This document shows, piece after piece, positions 17,421-28,434 of a stretch of DNA of 64,000 bases (its first letter is position 1; every line of letters starts with the position of its first letter). Source of the DNA: Saccharomyces mikatae IFO 1815 (Eukaryota > Ascomycota > Saccharomycetes > Saccharomycetales > Saccharomycetaceae); assembly GCF_947241705.1 (NCBI RefSeq), contig NC_079269.1, positions 558,001-622,000 on the forward strand, written 5' to 3'. A program made the position numbers and the translations under genes. The notes beneath the pieces were generated by a model. The model was given only the letters and a program-made list of their open reading frames with translations. It searched no databases and was not told the DNA's origin.

Positions 17421-19541
17421 TCATTCTTCGTCACTCCACTCTTCAAAGGAGTCTAGTATGAAATCTGTTGCCTCTTCAAACCTTTCTTCAATTGTATTAT
17501 TTAATCCATCTGTGTCACATCTCAAAACTCTACCAAATTTTTTTCTTGGTTTCCTACTTTCGTTTTCTTTCCAGCATTGGTGGCTATTGTTCGAGAATAT
17601 GAGGGAGTTTTTGAAGTACCATTCACTTAATGTTTCATCAACTAAAGGAACTAGAGGTTTTAATTGTTTATCGCCTAAGAAATTAATTACTGTTTTAGTC
17701 ACAGCCCTAGTATCTCTATGGCCAAGGAGATGCACGATACCTGAGTACGAATCTCCTATTCCAACAAATGCGATTTTGGCGACAGCAGGAAAGTACTTAA
17801 TGTAGTTATCCCATAAATATATTAAAACTTCTTGAGAGGTAATCATTCCCGAATAGTTGTCAGGTTCGAAAAGGCTCAATGGTATATTTACATCAATGAT
17901 GCCGTATTTCCTATCGAGTCCCCATTTGATGAAGTCTAGACAATTATCAATGATCACCGATGAGGATAGGTCAATTGTACCCGAAATAACATTTCTCTTT
18001 GCCCAAATATCAGAAGTATCGTGAACGACTACTAACAAAGTGGTCGATTCATAAACATTTGGAGTGCATAATACAGTATTATCTGGTAAATCCATGTTTA
18101 TTAGAGGTAAAGTAACTAAATTGAATTCATCACTTAAGTAATGTTGCTGTTGTTGGCGGATTGCTTTCTGCAGAGGAAAATTCTTAGATACTATCGAGTC
18201 GTTGATAGGTTCGTTGAAATTACAACCGGAGTTAGCATGTCTCCTTCTAAAACAGTTCCAATACTTAGACTGTAACCGAATCACTTTATCTATCATTTCT
18301 ATGACTTCGGGCTTAGGATCACTTGATGAATCAGGTAATTCGTCGGGAGGTTCACCAATTAGTACTTTTGCTACACTCAAAGCACTTCTTGCAATTGCGT
18401 CCAGGTTATAACCACCTTCAAGGACTACACAAAGATTACCTCTAGCTAGAGATTTTAACATGTGTGTCATGTGTCCATAACAACTTGGAGTGACATGGCA
18501 TTGTCCGATAGTATCACCATCCGCGGCATCAAACCCAGAAGAAATAATCACCAAGTCTGGCTTAAACTCTCTTCCCATAGGCATAACAACTTGTTCAAAT
18601 GCCCACATATATTCAGCATCACCAACACCACCGACAGGCCAAGTAATATTACAATTAAACCCTTCACCTTTTCCTTCACCAGCTTGATCATACTGACCTT
18701 GGATGGTCCCAGGATAGTACTTGCCCATTTCGAATCTATGTAATGAGACATATAGAACCTGGTCATCTTGATAGAACGACTTTTGTGTGCCATTACCGTG
18801 ATGAATATCCCAATCTAAAATCATTATTCTTCTTACGCTTTCCGGATAATTCTTTAGAATGTTCTTGGCGGCCACGGCAACGTTGCTGAAAAGACAAAAA
18901 CCACCTGCAGCTTGAGGCTCTGCATGATGACCAGGTGGTCTTACTACGGCTAAAGAATTTTTTACACGTCCCTCAACAACCGCCTTGCATGCCTCGATGG
19001 CGCCACCGCAAGGTAGTCTAGCACTAGCGTAAGAATCATTATTGAAATATACGGAATCTCCTTTTTCAGTCTCCTTTAATAACTGTTCTCGACTCATTTT
19101 TTCTGTGCTTTCAATGAACTCTAAATGTTCTTTTGTATGAACTTCCAAGATTTCTTCGGAAGTTGCGGCTCTTACAGGAATCTTCAGCATCAAGTCGCCA
19201 AGGTCATCAACCCCGCTCAAAGTTGGGTCGTTGATCAAACCGTTTTCTGCCAGTATTTTATATATACGATATATCCTTCTTGGGTCCTCTGGATGTGGGT
19301 CAATATACTCGAAATACGATGTAAAAATCTTTGCATGATATCTCATTCTAACATCGTAGCAAAGGCCTGTCTTCAGTGGTGAATAATGGATTTTTGGCGT
19401 GCAGGCGGGAACAATTACCTGTCTTTTATTATTGGAAGTAGTAGAAAGACTATTTTGATCTTCTTTCGTCTCTTCTAGCCTACGTTTTAAGTTACCGTCT
19501 GGATTTTCCCATGCTTCTTTCTTGACTATTTCAGAGTCCAT
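17421..19541 (-). CDS. HDA1: Class II histone deacetylase Hda1
   Basis: This 706-aa protein (YNL021W) is the catalytic subunit of the Hda1-Hda2-Hda3 complex, which deacetylates histones H3 and H2B and works with Tup1 in repression. The deacetylase domain spans about residues 65-400 and contains the conserved GHHAEP, DWDIHHGNGTQ (zinc ligands) and SSGFDAADGD motifs, plus LEGGYNL. A C-terminal Arb2-like domain, about 460-680, is the part that binds Hda2/Hda3. The length equals the S. cerevisiae protein. It shares a 331-bp divergent promoter region with RCM1. Confidence 0.98.
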   Translation of the reverse strand: MDSEIVKKEAWENPDGNLKRRLEETKEDQNSLSTTSNNKRQVIVPACTPKIHYSPLKTGLCYDVRMRYHAKIFTSYFEYIDPHPEDPRRIYRIYKILAENGLINDPTLSGVDDLGDLMLKIPVRAATSEEILEVHTKEHLEFIESTEKMSREQLLKETEKGDSVYFNNDSYASARLPCGGAIEACKAVVEGRVKNSLAVVRPPGHHAEPQAAGGFCLFSNVAVAAKNILKNYPESVRRIMILDWDIHHGNGTQKSFYQDDQVLYVSLHRFEMGKYYPGTIQGQYDQAGEGKGEGFNCNITWPVGGVGDAEYMWAFEQVVMPMGREFKPDLVIISSGFDAADGDTIGQCHVTPSCYGHMTHMLKSLARGNLCVVLEGGYNLDAIARSALSVAKVLIGEPPDELPDSSSDPKPEVIEMIDKVIRLQSKYWNCFRRRHANSGCNFNEPINDSIVSKNFPLQKAIRQQQQHYLSDEFNLVTLPLINMDLPDNTVLCTPNVYESTTLLVVVHDTSDIWAKRNVISGTIDLSSSVIIDNCLDFIKWGLDRKYGIIDVNIPLSLFEPDNYSGMITSQEVLIYLWDNYIKYFPAVAKIAFVGIGDSYSGIVHLLGHRDTRAVTKTVINFLGDKQLKPLVPLVDETLSEWYFKNSLIFSNNSHQCWKENESRKPRKKFGRVLRCDTDGLNNTIEERFEEATDFILDSFEEWSDEE

Positions 19542-19872
19542 GTTTTGTCTATTCTGCGCTGTATCTTCTTCTACTTTCCCTTTTCTACTCTTCTGTTATG
19601 TGAAATAAAACCACTAAATTTCAAAACATTAAAAGATAAATAAAGATTCTTCTACTGTGGAAAGACGGTGCATGCCTCTCTTAGCTCTATTTACCTAATT
19701 AGTGACCTGATTGAACTTTTGGGAAGAAGCATTTTCCTCGAGATTTCCAAACGGTGCGGGAGAAAGTGACAAGTGAGAAAAAAAATTGACCTGAAAAGTT
19801 CGATGAGGTTAAAAGAAGAGCTGATTCTTTTTTGTAAATTGTTCCCACTGAGGATCCCATTGAAAAGAAAAG
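19542..19872. other. HDA1-RCM1 divergent promoter
   Basis: 331 bp shared by two divergent genes. CGATGAG at 19801-19807 matches the core of the PAC element of ribosome-biogenesis genes, about 70 bp upstream of RCM1, with an A-run nearby. The assignment to RCM1 is inferred. Confidence 0.45.
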
Positions 19873-21345
19873 ATGAATTTTTACAGGGATGCAACATGGG
19901 TACTTGAAGATATTGAGAAGGAAGCCGCTAAGGAGAGGATTTCTGGCTCCATGCAGACTCTGGTACTGAAAAGCTGCAAAAGGTATAAGCTGAAAAGTAA
20001 TCCAAAGCATGTTTATGCAGTTCTCGATTCGTGTTGGAAATACAAACCATATTTAGAGAAAGTAATGAAAAAGGCCCGCATATTGGAAGATATTCCCAAG
20101 AAAAAGGGCAAACCACTCTTTTCAAGACTAACTTTGTTGTTACTATGTCATGATTTGTTAATTTCTAAACAGAAAAGAATTCAAATGGGTAAGCACCCCA
20201 TCAAAGATTACGTGTTGAAGTTCAAGAGCCCATTACATAGCGAAATGGTCAAATTAAAGCTAAAATTGAAAGTGAGGAATTTATCCGAGCTGGTTTTAAG
20301 TGAGGACATCGCCAACGATCTTCCGCCTGTTAGATGGATTAGGATCAATCCATTAAAATGCTATCCAAATGGTAAGACTGAACCAGTATTGGCCGAGTTG
20401 AGAAAAAAATTTACTTTGAAGGTGGAAAAATGGTCCGAATTAGTTCCCGAATCTATCTACTATGATGAATATATACCTAACTTGTTCGGAATTCATCCAT
20501 CTGATAAGATTACCGCACATGAACTCTATAAGAATGGGAAAATTATCATTCAAGACCGTGCCTCTTGTTTTCCTGCTCACATTTTGAACCCGGGACCGAA
20601 TGATATTGTAATAGATGCCTGCTCTGCTCCAGGTAACAAGACGACTCATACCGCTTCCTATATATGTTCTGAACCGCCAAAAGACAGCAGAACTCGAATA
20701 TACGCTTTCGAAAAAGATCCAGAAAGAGCAAAAATTTTGCAAAAAATGATCAAGATAGCCGGATGTTCTTCCAATATTGATGTCAGTGTAGGTGATTTTA
20801 CAAAGCTTGCTACTCCCGAAAAATTTAAGGATGCTACTGGTTTTATTGTAGACCCAAGTTGCTCTGGTAGTGGTATATTTGGTCGTAAATTTTTTGACTC
20901 ACTTAACAGAAAAAAGATGGATGATAAGGATGATGACAATGACATCGTGCCGGATGAGCAAGAGGAGTTCATGGCGAAGGAAGAATTACAAACGAGATTA
21001 GCGAAACTAAGCTCATTCCAGTTCCAAATGGTCAAGCATGCAATGAGTTTTCCTGTGGCTAAAAAAATAGTGTACAGCACTTGTTCCATTCATGCGGAGG
21101 AAAATGAACGTGTGGTAATAGACCTTCTTTTAGATAAGGCCGTTCAAGAATGGGGTTGGAGAGTAGCACCAAGAAGTGAAGTTATTCCCTTTTGGCCTAG
21201 AAGAGGCAAAGTAGAAGAGTTCGAAGAAGTTTTCAGAGAAGGAGCCGCCCATGACCCTCAAGAGCTTGCCGAGGGTTGCATCAGAGCACTACCGAAAGAT
21301 GATGGAGGCATTGGTTTTTTTGCTGTCTGTTTTGAAAGGAAGTAA
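19873..21345 (+). CDS. RCM1: 25S rRNA m5C methyltransferase Rcm1
   Basis: This 490-aa nucleolar NSUN5-family protein (YNL022C) makes 5-methylcytosine at C2278 of 25S rRNA, using S-adenosylmethionine. Signature motifs are present: SAM motif [11 protein letters not shown] at about residue 253, the [11 protein letters not shown] motif IV near 332, and STCS near 410. The two cysteines in these last motifs are the nucleophile and release residues of the family. A charged insert ([19 protein letters not shown]) follows the motif IV cysteine. A PAC-like site upstream fits ribosome-biogenesis control. Confidence 0.96.
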   Translation: MNFYRDATWVLEDIEKEAAKERISGSMQTLVLKSCKRYKLKSNPKHVYAVLDSCWKYKPYLEKVMKKARILEDIPKKKGKPLFSRLTLLLLCHDLLISKQKRIQMGKHPIKDYVLKFKSPLHSEMVKLKLKLKVRNLSELVLSEDIANDLPPVRWIRINPLKCYPNGKTEPVLAELRKKFTLKVEKWSELVPESIYYDEYIPNLFGIHPSDKITAHELYKNGKIIIQDRASCFPAHILNPGPNDIVIDACSAPGNKTTHTASYICSEPPKDSRTRIYAFEKDPERAKILQKMIKIAGCSSNIDVSVGDFTKLATPEKFKDATGFIVDPSCSGSGIFGRKFFDSLNRKKMDDKDDDNDIVPDEQEEFMAKEELQTRLAKLSSFQFQMVKHAMSFPVAKKIVYSTCSIHAEENERVVIDLLLDKAVQEWGWRVAPRSEVIPFWPRRGKVEEFEEVFREGAAHDPQELAEGCIRALPKDDGGIGFFAVCFERK

Positions 21346-21602
21346 ACTTTCGAAGCATTCATTTATGTAAATTGTATTTATTATTTCCTTAATTTATTGG
21401 TACTTGTAAAGATTTCATGTTTGCATTTTAAGTAACAGTGTATAGGAAGGTTTTCGGGTAATGATGTGTTTTTGAAAAATATCAATGAGCTCTGTTAAAT
21501 AGTTGCAAGTACCAAACGTTGTTTCTATTGATAAGGACAGCAACTAAGTGAATAACACGGCACGAGACGTTTCTAACTTGATTGCAAGTGTGGGAGTTAC
21601 AA

Positions 21603-24500
21603 ATGACCGACCATGAATCTCTGGACTTAAAGCAGAATCAAGAAGGCGGTGGCGTTTGTAGACGTCATAGCTTAAGCAGCGAACAAGATTCGAGCGTGGA
21701 AGATAACAATGAGCAGCCTAGTTCGTATGAGGAAGAAACGGACGATGATATGCAGTATTATGAGCGTTCAATTCAAGAAATTTCCAAAGGTGACTCATAT
21801 ATTTGTATGATTTGTACAGTAGAAATGGATTATACATGTCAGATGTTCGCTTGCAAGAGATGTTATAGAGTATTTGATTATGGATGTATAAGGGAATGGG
21901 CAATAAAATCGACGGAAAAAACCGTAGACAGAATATGGAAATGTCCAAACTGTTATCACGTTGGCAAAAAAGTTCCAGCGAATAATAGGCCCACATGCTG
22001 GTGTGGCAAAGTCGTTAATCCTGACCCTAACCCATTGGATCCTAATTCATGCGGACAAACCTGTAGCGCTCCTATTTGTATTCATGGCTGTTCCAAAACT
22101 TGTCATTTGGGACCGCATCCAGAATGCACAAGAATGGTCGAGATTATGTGTCACTGTGGGAAACATTCGCAAAGTATATTTTGTTACCAGTCCAAGGCTA
22201 TGAAAAAAAATTTCAAATGTCAAGAAGAGTGTGGATTACCTCTATCTTGTTCAGTTCACAATTGTAAAAGGAAATGCCATACCGGCTTATGTGGGCCATG
22301 CCCAGAATTGATTACTAGTAAAGATAGCACTGAAGAGCAAATAAAATGCTATTGTGGTAACCACTCTCGTGCTAGCATAAAGTGTAGTGAAGCAAGGTTT
22401 CCAAAATCTGGTAGGTCCTCAAAGGATGGAAATGGAAATGAGTGGATTGGTGTATTTGCTTGTACAGATATTAGAACAGTTGATTTTTCATGCCGCAAAC
22501 ATTCATTCATCGAACCCTGCTTAAGTCCACCCTCAGTCAATGGTAGAAAGGTATGCCCTTTTCTACCCAGTTTACTAAAGACATGCCCTTGTGGTCGGAC
22601 AGCCCTGGACGAGCTAACCAAACCTCGTAAACATTGTGATGACCCAATACCGACGTGTAATTCAAGGTGCAGTAAACCGTTAAAATGTGGCAAACATTCG
22701 TGTCCCTTCATTTGTCATGATCTGGCCTGTATGGATCCCTGTTTACAAATTGATAGTGCAAAATGTGCTTGTGAGCAAAGCACATTTTCAGTTCCTTGTG
22801 GATTTCAAGGACGGCCACGCTGTAACATTAAGTGCGAATCTCTGATGTCATGTCGTAGACACAGGTGCACTGACAGGTGCTGCAGTGGTAGACCATCGGC
22901 AGTAAAAAGAAGAAAAAACTTCTTTAGATCGCAAGATTTGTTAGACGAGTCTCTTGTGGAAGCAAAGCATATCTGTTTAAAACCCTGTAACTTAACATTA
23001 TCATGTGGAATTCATAAATGTCAGAGAAAATGCCACCCCGGGAAATGTCCACCCTGTTTAGAAAGTGATTCAAACGACCTAATTTGTCCTTGTGGCAAAA
23101 CAGTTGTTCCTGCACCCGTACGTTGTGGTACAGAATTACCAGTATGTAACCACCCATGTATTAAAGTTGTGCGCGGTGAATCCAGCTGTGGCCACAAACC
23201 AATGCCACATACCTGTCATCCTTTGGGTGTACCATGTCCACCATGTACAGAAACCGTATTCAAACCTTGTAAATGTGGGAAAAAAGATAAAGTGAGAACA
23301 GTTTGTTTCCAAAAAGATGTATCATGTGGTACAAAATGTGGATTACTACTGCATTTTTGTCGCCATACTTGTCAAAAAACATGTCATTTGCCAGGAAACT
23401 GTCAAAAGGTCTGTAAGCAGATCTGTGGACACGAAAGACTTAGCTGTAGACATACATGTCCTAAACCATGTCATGGTAAAACAGAATGCCCTGATTTACC
23501 TTGCCCTACACTAGTGAAAATTACTTGCAAATGTGGCAGGAATGAAAAAAGCGTTACCTGCAGTGCAAAAAGTGGTGTGGTTCCTGCAAACGAGTCTTCT
23601 GTATTAGACTGCGATGAAGAATGTGAGGCTTTAAAGCGACTAAAAGAGTTGAGAGAGGCGTTTGGAATCAAAGAAGAATCCAACAACGTTACAAGCAATG
23701 AATTAGATGCGCTAAAGAAACTCGTGTCTGTCGCTACGACGTTCGAAGAACTACACTTACCGTTTACAGAGACAACATTATCAGTGTATTCTAAACAAGA
23801 GAGATGGTGTTCACAAATCGAAGTTATTCTTAATAAGTTAATGGACGATAAAACCCGTTCAAGCCTGCACTTCAAACCTATGAGGCCTCCCCAGCGCCAT
23901 TTCATTCGTGAACTGGCCAAAGCTTATGGCTTATATTCCGAGTCTCAGGATAGAGAACCTATGAGATCTGTATTTATTAAGAAGGAGGATAATGGTACAA
24001 GCAATAAACCTGTTTTATCATTAGGAGAAGCTCTCCCACTATATGAATCTTTTAAACAACTGCAAAAGGAACGGAAAGTACAAGAATTTCAATCCCGTAC
24101 TACAGCTAAACTAATCAACTTTGAGGTCCAAGATGCGCAGCCCAAAGTAGAAGTGGCCAAGAACAACGGATTTTTAGTTCGAAACTTAGTAACTGGGAAC
24201 ACAGTTGAAGATCTGAAGAGATTTTTCGAACCACATCTTAAGCATACGCTAGTTGTGAATCCTCAGTATTTAATTCTTGACGATGGCAAAACAGCATTAG
24301 TGTACCCTGAAAATTATGAAACAGCTTCTGTGAATACCGAACGCGACATGGAGCTTTTGGTCGGACACTTTGACTTTATGGCCAAAGAGGCATTTTTGGC
24401 TGATTCTATTTTACTATGTTCAACTGATGAAGAGGTTGGGAAAAGGTTAGATACCCCAGTTATTCAAGAAGATACTTCTATAGAGGATAAGAACAAATGA
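21603..24500 (+). CDS. FAP1: NFX1-type zinc-finger protein Fap1
   Basis: This 965-aa protein (YNL023C) is the yeast NF-X1 homologue, which binds the FKBP12 protein Fpr1 and protects against rapamycin. I start it at the ATG at 21603 (MTDHESLD), which gives the S. cerevisiae length; the open frame upstream has no ATG. A RING-type finger at about residues 67-115 (CMICTVEMDYTCQMFACKRC) is followed by a tandem array of NF-X1 fingers (CG.H.C...CH..PC), about 150-680. An R3H-like segment follows near 760-800 (RHFIRELAKAYGLYSE), and the C-terminus is charged. Cysteine content is extreme. Confidence 0.96.
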   Translation: MTDHESLDLKQNQEGGGVCRRHSLSSEQDSSVEDNNEQPSSYEEETDDDMQYYERSIQEISKGDSYICMICTVEMDYTCQMFACKRCYRVFDYGCIREWAIKSTEKTVDRIWKCPNCYHVGKKVPANNRPTCWCGKVVNPDPNPLDPNSCGQTCSAPICIHGCSKTCHLGPHPECTRMVEIMCHCGKHSQSIFCYQSKAMKKNFKCQEECGLPLSCSVHNCKRKCHTGLCGPCPELITSKDSTEEQIKCYCGNHSRASIKCSEARFPKSGRSSKDGNGNEWIGVFACTDIRTVDFSCRKHSFIEPCLSPPSVNGRKVCPFLPSLLKTCPCGRTALDELTKPRKHCDDPIPTCNSRCSKPLKCGKHSCPFICHDLACMDPCLQIDSAKCACEQSTFSVPCGFQGRPRCNIKCESLMSCRRHRCTDRCCSGRPSAVKRRKNFFRSQDLLDESLVEAKHICLKPCNLTLSCGIHKCQRKCHPGKCPPCLESDSNDLICPCGKTVVPAPVRCGTELPVCNHPCIKVVRGESSCGHKPMPHTCHPLGVPCPPCTETVFKPCKCGKKDKVRTVCFQKDVSCGTKCGLLLHFCRHTCQKTCHLPGNCQKVCKQICGHERLSCRHTCPKPCHGKTECPDLPCPTLVKITCKCGRNEKSVTCSAKSGVVPANESSVLDCDEECEALKRLKELREAFGIKEESNNVTSNELDALKKLVSVATTFEELHLPFTETTLSVYSKQERWCSQIEVILNKLMDDKTRSSLHFKPMRPPQRHFIRELAKAYGLYSESQDREPMRSVFIKKEDNGTSNKPVLSLGEALPLYESFKQLQKERKVQEFQSRTTAKLINFEVQDAQPKVEVAKNNGFLVRNLVTGNTVEDLKRFFEPHLKHTLVVNPQYLILDDGKTALVYPENYETASVNTERDMELLVGHFDFMAKEAFLADSILLCSTDEEVGKRLDTPVIQEDTSIEDKNK

Positions 24501-24908
24501 AATAATGGTGTAACGTAAATTTTTTTTACCCATTTTTTCGGATTAAATACAGTGTCTAAAGTTTAGCTTTTTCTTCTTTCTTTTCCTTGTTTCTTTCATA
24601 ATTGTCAAAATGCGAGGATGCGGCTATGTTAATATATGAGCCACCCCATAAACGAATGGGGAACATTGAATGTCAAGTCATTAGTACGCGGTTACAACTT
24701 GATCGCCTAATCAAGTAAGATGAGAAAAGAGCTTTTGTTTTTCTCTTATTCTTTTACTTTTTTGGCTTGATTAAACGAAAGTCCCTCACACCCAAACACT
24801 GAAACTAAATTCTTCGTATTTAAACAATTTGAAAGTTTTAGTAGACAGAACTGCTTGTTAATAATTCGCAACCCATTGCGAGAAACGCGAGAATTTGAGC
24901 TATTGAGC
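24501..24908. other. FAP1-EFM6 spacer
   Basis: 408 bp holding the FAP1 3' end signals and the EFM6 promoter. AT-rich, with T-runs after the FAP1 stop. No other gene is seen. Confidence 0.5.
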
Positions 24909-25649
24909 ATGGATAGTATATTTGGCGGATTTGGAGATCTTGTTGTTCCTAGACCAAAAGAGCACCTCGGTCAAACAGACCTATCCTTCAGTGGAAAATT
25001 ATTGCCTGCGTTAAAAATTTGTGAAGACGGTGGTGAGAGTGGTTGCGGCGGTAAGGTCTGGATTGCTGGTGAACTATTATGCGAGTACATACTCGAGAAA
25101 TCAGTCGATCACCTTTTGAGTAAAACAGTCGACGGCAAAAAACGGTTTAAAAAAGTCTTGGAACTGGGTAGTGGTACAGGCTTAGTAGGATTGTGCGTGG
25201 GGTTGCTAGAAAAAAACGTGTACCATGATGGTACTAAGGTATACGTTACGGATATAGACAAACTAGTGCCCTTGTTGAAAAGAAATATAGAATTGGACAA
25301 AGTCCAGTATGAGGTTCTTGCTAGAGAACTTTGTTGGGGTGAACCGCTATCAGCAGATTTTTCACCTCAAGAAGGTGATTTGCAAACTAACAACGTTGAT
25401 CTAGTTTTGGCCGCTGATTGTGTGTATCTCGAAAAAGCTTTCCCATTGCTAGAGAAAACATTACTTGATCTCACCGACTGCGTATCCCCACCTGTAATCT
25501 TGATGGCTTACAAGAAAAGAAGAAAAGCTGATAAGCATTTTTTCAACAAGATTAAAAGAAATTTTGACGTTCTTGAAATTTCAAATTTCAGTAAATTTGA
25601 CTATTATCTTAAGCAAAGAACCCACTTGTTCCAGCTTATCAGAAAGTGA
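24909..25649 (+). CDS. EFM6: eEF1A lysine methyltransferase Efm6
   Basis: This 246-aa seven-beta-strand methyltransferase of family 16 (YNL024C) methylates Lys390 of elongation factor eEF1A. The start is set at 24909 (MDSIFGGFGDLV), matching the S. cerevisiae length; the open frame extends 18 codons further upstream. SAM-binding motif I is VLELGSGTGLVGL at about residues 86-98. The acidic loop motif is VTDIDK near 117, and the DLVLAADCVY motif (post-II) is near 170. The C-terminal AYKKRRKAD block is typical of the family. Confidence 0.95.
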   Translation: MDSIFGGFGDLVVPRPKEHLGQTDLSFSGKLLPALKICEDGGESGCGGKVWIAGELLCEYILEKSVDHLLSKTVDGKKRFKKVLELGSGTGLVGLCVGLLEKNVYHDGTKVYVTDIDKLVPLLKRNIELDKVQYEVLARELCWGEPLSADFSPQEGDLQTNNVDLVLAADCVYLEKAFPLLEKTLLDLTDCVSPPVILMAYKKRRKADKHFFNKIKRNFDVLEISNFSKFDYYLKQRTHLFQLIRK

Positions 25650-25935
25650 ACTGCACAAGTGAAGTGATTTCTTGATGACCCTCAACTTATATTATTTAGT
25701 AATGAACTCTTTTCAAATAGAATTTCGTAATGCATATGATAGCACATTTATCTTATATTGTGGTGTACGGGTTGTAATACTCTTTACCTAGCGAGATTTT
25801 AATCTTCAATAGAAGGTGAGCAATTGCACTTCAAGGATAAAAGGAAGAATAACGGTAAAAATTGTTCAGAAAACAACTAGAGAAGTACATTGTTTTTACT
25901 TGTAACTGTCGCATATTTTCTTTTTACAACAGAGC

Positions 25936-26154
25936 ATGTCTGCATTGTTTAATTTCCGTTCTCTTCTGCAAGTGATACTGTTGCTGATCTGTTCATGTTC
26001 TTATGTTCATGGGCAATGGCCATCTCTCTTAGATCGTTACAAAAACCACGAGGTTTTAGGAGCCTTTTGGAAAATGGCACGTGTTGGTGAAAGGGCCAGT
26101 CCATACGTTAGTTTAGCATGTATTTTGATGGCCATCAGTCAATTTAACAGTTAA
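25936..26154 (+). CDS. KSH1: Early secretory pathway protein Ksh1 (Kish)
   Basis: This small 72-aa membrane protein (YNL024C-A) is the yeast Kish orthologue, an essential factor in early secretion conserved to humans (TMEM167). Residues 9-26 form an N-terminal hydrophobic segment ([17 protein letters not shown]), possibly a cleaved signal. A second lies at about 57-70 ([14 protein letters not shown]). The protein appears identical to the S. cerevisiae one I recall, so it is under strong constraint compared with its neighbours. Confidence 0.96.
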   Translation: MSALFNFRSLLQVILLLICSCSYVHGQWPSLLDRYKNHEVLGAFWKMARVGERASPYVSLACILMAISQFNS

Positions 26155-27462
26155 TCAATGATACACCTTTCTATCGTTCTAAAGACTAATTAATAGCTAA
26201 GGTAATTAAAAATAAACTGTCTTTCGAAATAAAAGGCATCTAAGAATACTCACCAAAGATTCGTTTTGGTTTTATCGTCCGATCACGTACACGTAAGTGT
26301 GCTTTAATGGAGCATGTAGAATATAAGCACATATATGTTTCATACTTTTTTTAATTGATAGTGTTCTGTCTTGATTATTCATGCATTTGATCACTTTAAG
26401 GATTCTTTCTGCCTTAAAGTAAGCGGTCTATTCTCACAACCGGAACGAATAGTTCTGCATGGTGCTTCATTAATGACGACTAAATACTACCCAACAAGGC
26501 TGAGAACATGAAGAGAACTCAATGAATATAAAATAAGAAGCGATGGTAAATGATGAATAATCATGGTCAGTAATAAAAAGCAATCTCGTCCATGTTTCCT
26601 TTTGAAACTCAGAGCTTGACTCTGTTGCATTGGTATTTCATCATTTGATATATTACTCACTATACCATTCTTCTTCTTGCACAAGATTACTATTGAATAA
26701 CTCCCCTAAGTTATTCAGCCTTTTCTATTACTGTCAGTTTGGCATATTTAACTATGCAAATGTTTTACGCTATACAACGTAGCGTAAACAGCAAACTGTT
26801 AAAAAAAAGGGGGTGAATCCATGGACCAAGAATAGTAAGCTCCATTGGGTTACTCGATCCAGCATGGGAGGGAGCAATCGTCATAACTATGGTTTAGATT
26901 CCATTTATACGGAATCCAGTACCGAAGAAAACACTGATACTCTTGTAAAAAAAGTACCAGGTCAAGAAGGGGAATACTCAAGAGTATTCTCCTTAATGAG
27001 TTGATTTAAACAATTTAAAATTTTTAAATCTCATTACGTTTTCCGCATATTAATTGGTGGGAGACTTTCAACCCAAAGCATATTACTGAGCGAAATAATT
27101 TCACTCCATTTTGTAAGCTTCGATTAGTGACGATTCTTTGGTCATGGATTGAAGACTTTTAAATTAGAAGTAAAACCGATAGCACTCAAAACATGTTTTT
27201 AATGTTTGTGTGCTACAAAGCTAAGAATGTTATTTTCATACTCCTTTTTATACTTGAAAAAAAACGGGCCAAGCAAAAAAAAAAAAGAAAAATTCATATG
27301 GAAACGGAACGCTCATTTTTCATGAAGGAAAATTAGGGTTCATACTATAGCAGAGTTCATTGATGTAGTAGCAATTTTGTTAGCTTTGAATTGTTCCGAC
27401 CAAAAATGTCCTGTTAAACTTCATTTGGAAGGTATTAAGGCATTTGTACTATAATAGTGGAC
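26155..27462. other. KSH1-SSN8 intergenic region with hairpins; snoRNA candidate
   Basis: At 1.3 kb this is one of the longest gaps in the window. It contains four strong inverted repeats: 26393-26420 (9-bp stem ACTTTAAGG/CCTTAAAGT), 26695-26716 (8-bp stem GAATAACT/AGTTATTC), 26764-26788 (9-bp stem TTTACGCTA/TAGCGTAAA) and 26972-26989 (GAATACTC/GAGTATTC). In S. cerevisiae I recall the H/ACA snoRNA gene SNR191 in this interval, so an orthologue is likely here. I could not fix its strand or ends: H and ACA boxes at the right spacing from a guide pocket were not found with certainty. Confidence 0.4.
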
Positions 27463-28434
27463 ATGTCAGGGAGTTTCTGGACATCTACACAAAGGCATCA
27501 TTGGCAGTATACCAAGGCATCATTGGCTAAAGAGAGGCAGAAGCTATGGATGTTGGAGTGCCAGTTGTTCCCTCAAGGCTTAAATATCGTTATGGATTCT
27601 AAGCAAAACGGTATTGAACAGTCTGTCACCAAAAATATTCCAATAACCCACCGAGATCTACACTATGATAAGGATTATAATCTCAGAATTTATTGCTATT
27701 TCCTGATAATGAAACTTGGAAGAAGGTTGAACATACGGCAATATGCATTGGCTACAGCACATATTTATCTTTCACGATTTTTAATAAAGGCCTCTGTTAG
27801 AGAAATCAACTTGTATATGCTGGTTACTACCTGTGTGTACTTAGCGTGTAAAGTTGAAGAATGCCCACAGTATATCAGAACCTTGGTAAGTGAGGCCCGT
27901 ACATTGTGGCCCGAATTTATTCCACCTGACCCTACCAAAGTTACTGAGTTTGAATTTTACTTACTTGAAGAGTTGGAAAGTTATCTAATTGTCCATCACC
28001 CTTATCAATCCTTGAAGCAAATTGTTCAGGTCTTAAAGCAGCCTCCTTTTCAAATAACACTATCATCTGATGATTTACAGAATTGCTGGTCATTGATCAA
28101 CGACAGCTATATCAACGATGTTCATTTATTGTACCCTCCTCATATAATTGCTGTGGCATGTTTATTCATTACAATTTCTATACACGGAAAACCAACCAAA
28201 GGATCATCGTTGGCATCTGTCGCTTCCGACGCCATCAGAGATCCTGATCAATCCAGCTCTCTTACCCAAATAGCTTTTAACCGTTTTATGGCGGAATCTC
28301 TTGTAGATTTAGAGGAAGTCATGGATACGATTCAAGAACAGATTACATTATACGACCATTGGGAAAAATATCACGAACAGTGGATAAAGTTCCTGCTGCA
28401 CACTTTGTATTTGAGGCCGGCTTCCTCAATGTAG
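27463..28434 (+). CDS. SSN8: Mediator kinase-module cyclin C, Ssn8/Srb11
   Basis: This 323-aa cyclin C (YNL025C) is the partner of the kinase Ssn3/Cdk8 in the Mediator CDK module, acting in transcriptional repression and stress responses. Its cytoplasmic release affects mitochondrial fission. The start is placed at ATG 27463 (MSGSFWTSTQRHHW), matching the known N-terminus; two non-ATG codons precede it in frame. The N-terminal HAD-like segment is followed by two cyclin boxes, about 75-175 (the first with CVYLACKVEECPQYIRTL) and 185-310. It is close to identical to S. cerevisiae, with differences clustered near residues 247-262. Confidence 0.97.
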   Translation: MSGSFWTSTQRHHWQYTKASLAKERQKLWMLECQLFPQGLNIVMDSKQNGIEQSVTKNIPITHRDLHYDKDYNLRIYCYFLIMKLGRRLNIRQYALATAHIYLSRFLIKASVREINLYMLVTTCVYLACKVEECPQYIRTLVSEARTLWPEFIPPDPTKVTEFEFYLLEELESYLIVHHPYQSLKQIVQVLKQPPFQITLSSDDLQNCWSLINDSYINDVHLLYPPHIIAVACLFITISIHGKPTKGSSLASVASDAIRDPDQSSSLTQIAFNRFMAESLVDLEEVMDTIQEQITLYDHWEKYHEQWIKFLLHTLYLRPASSM

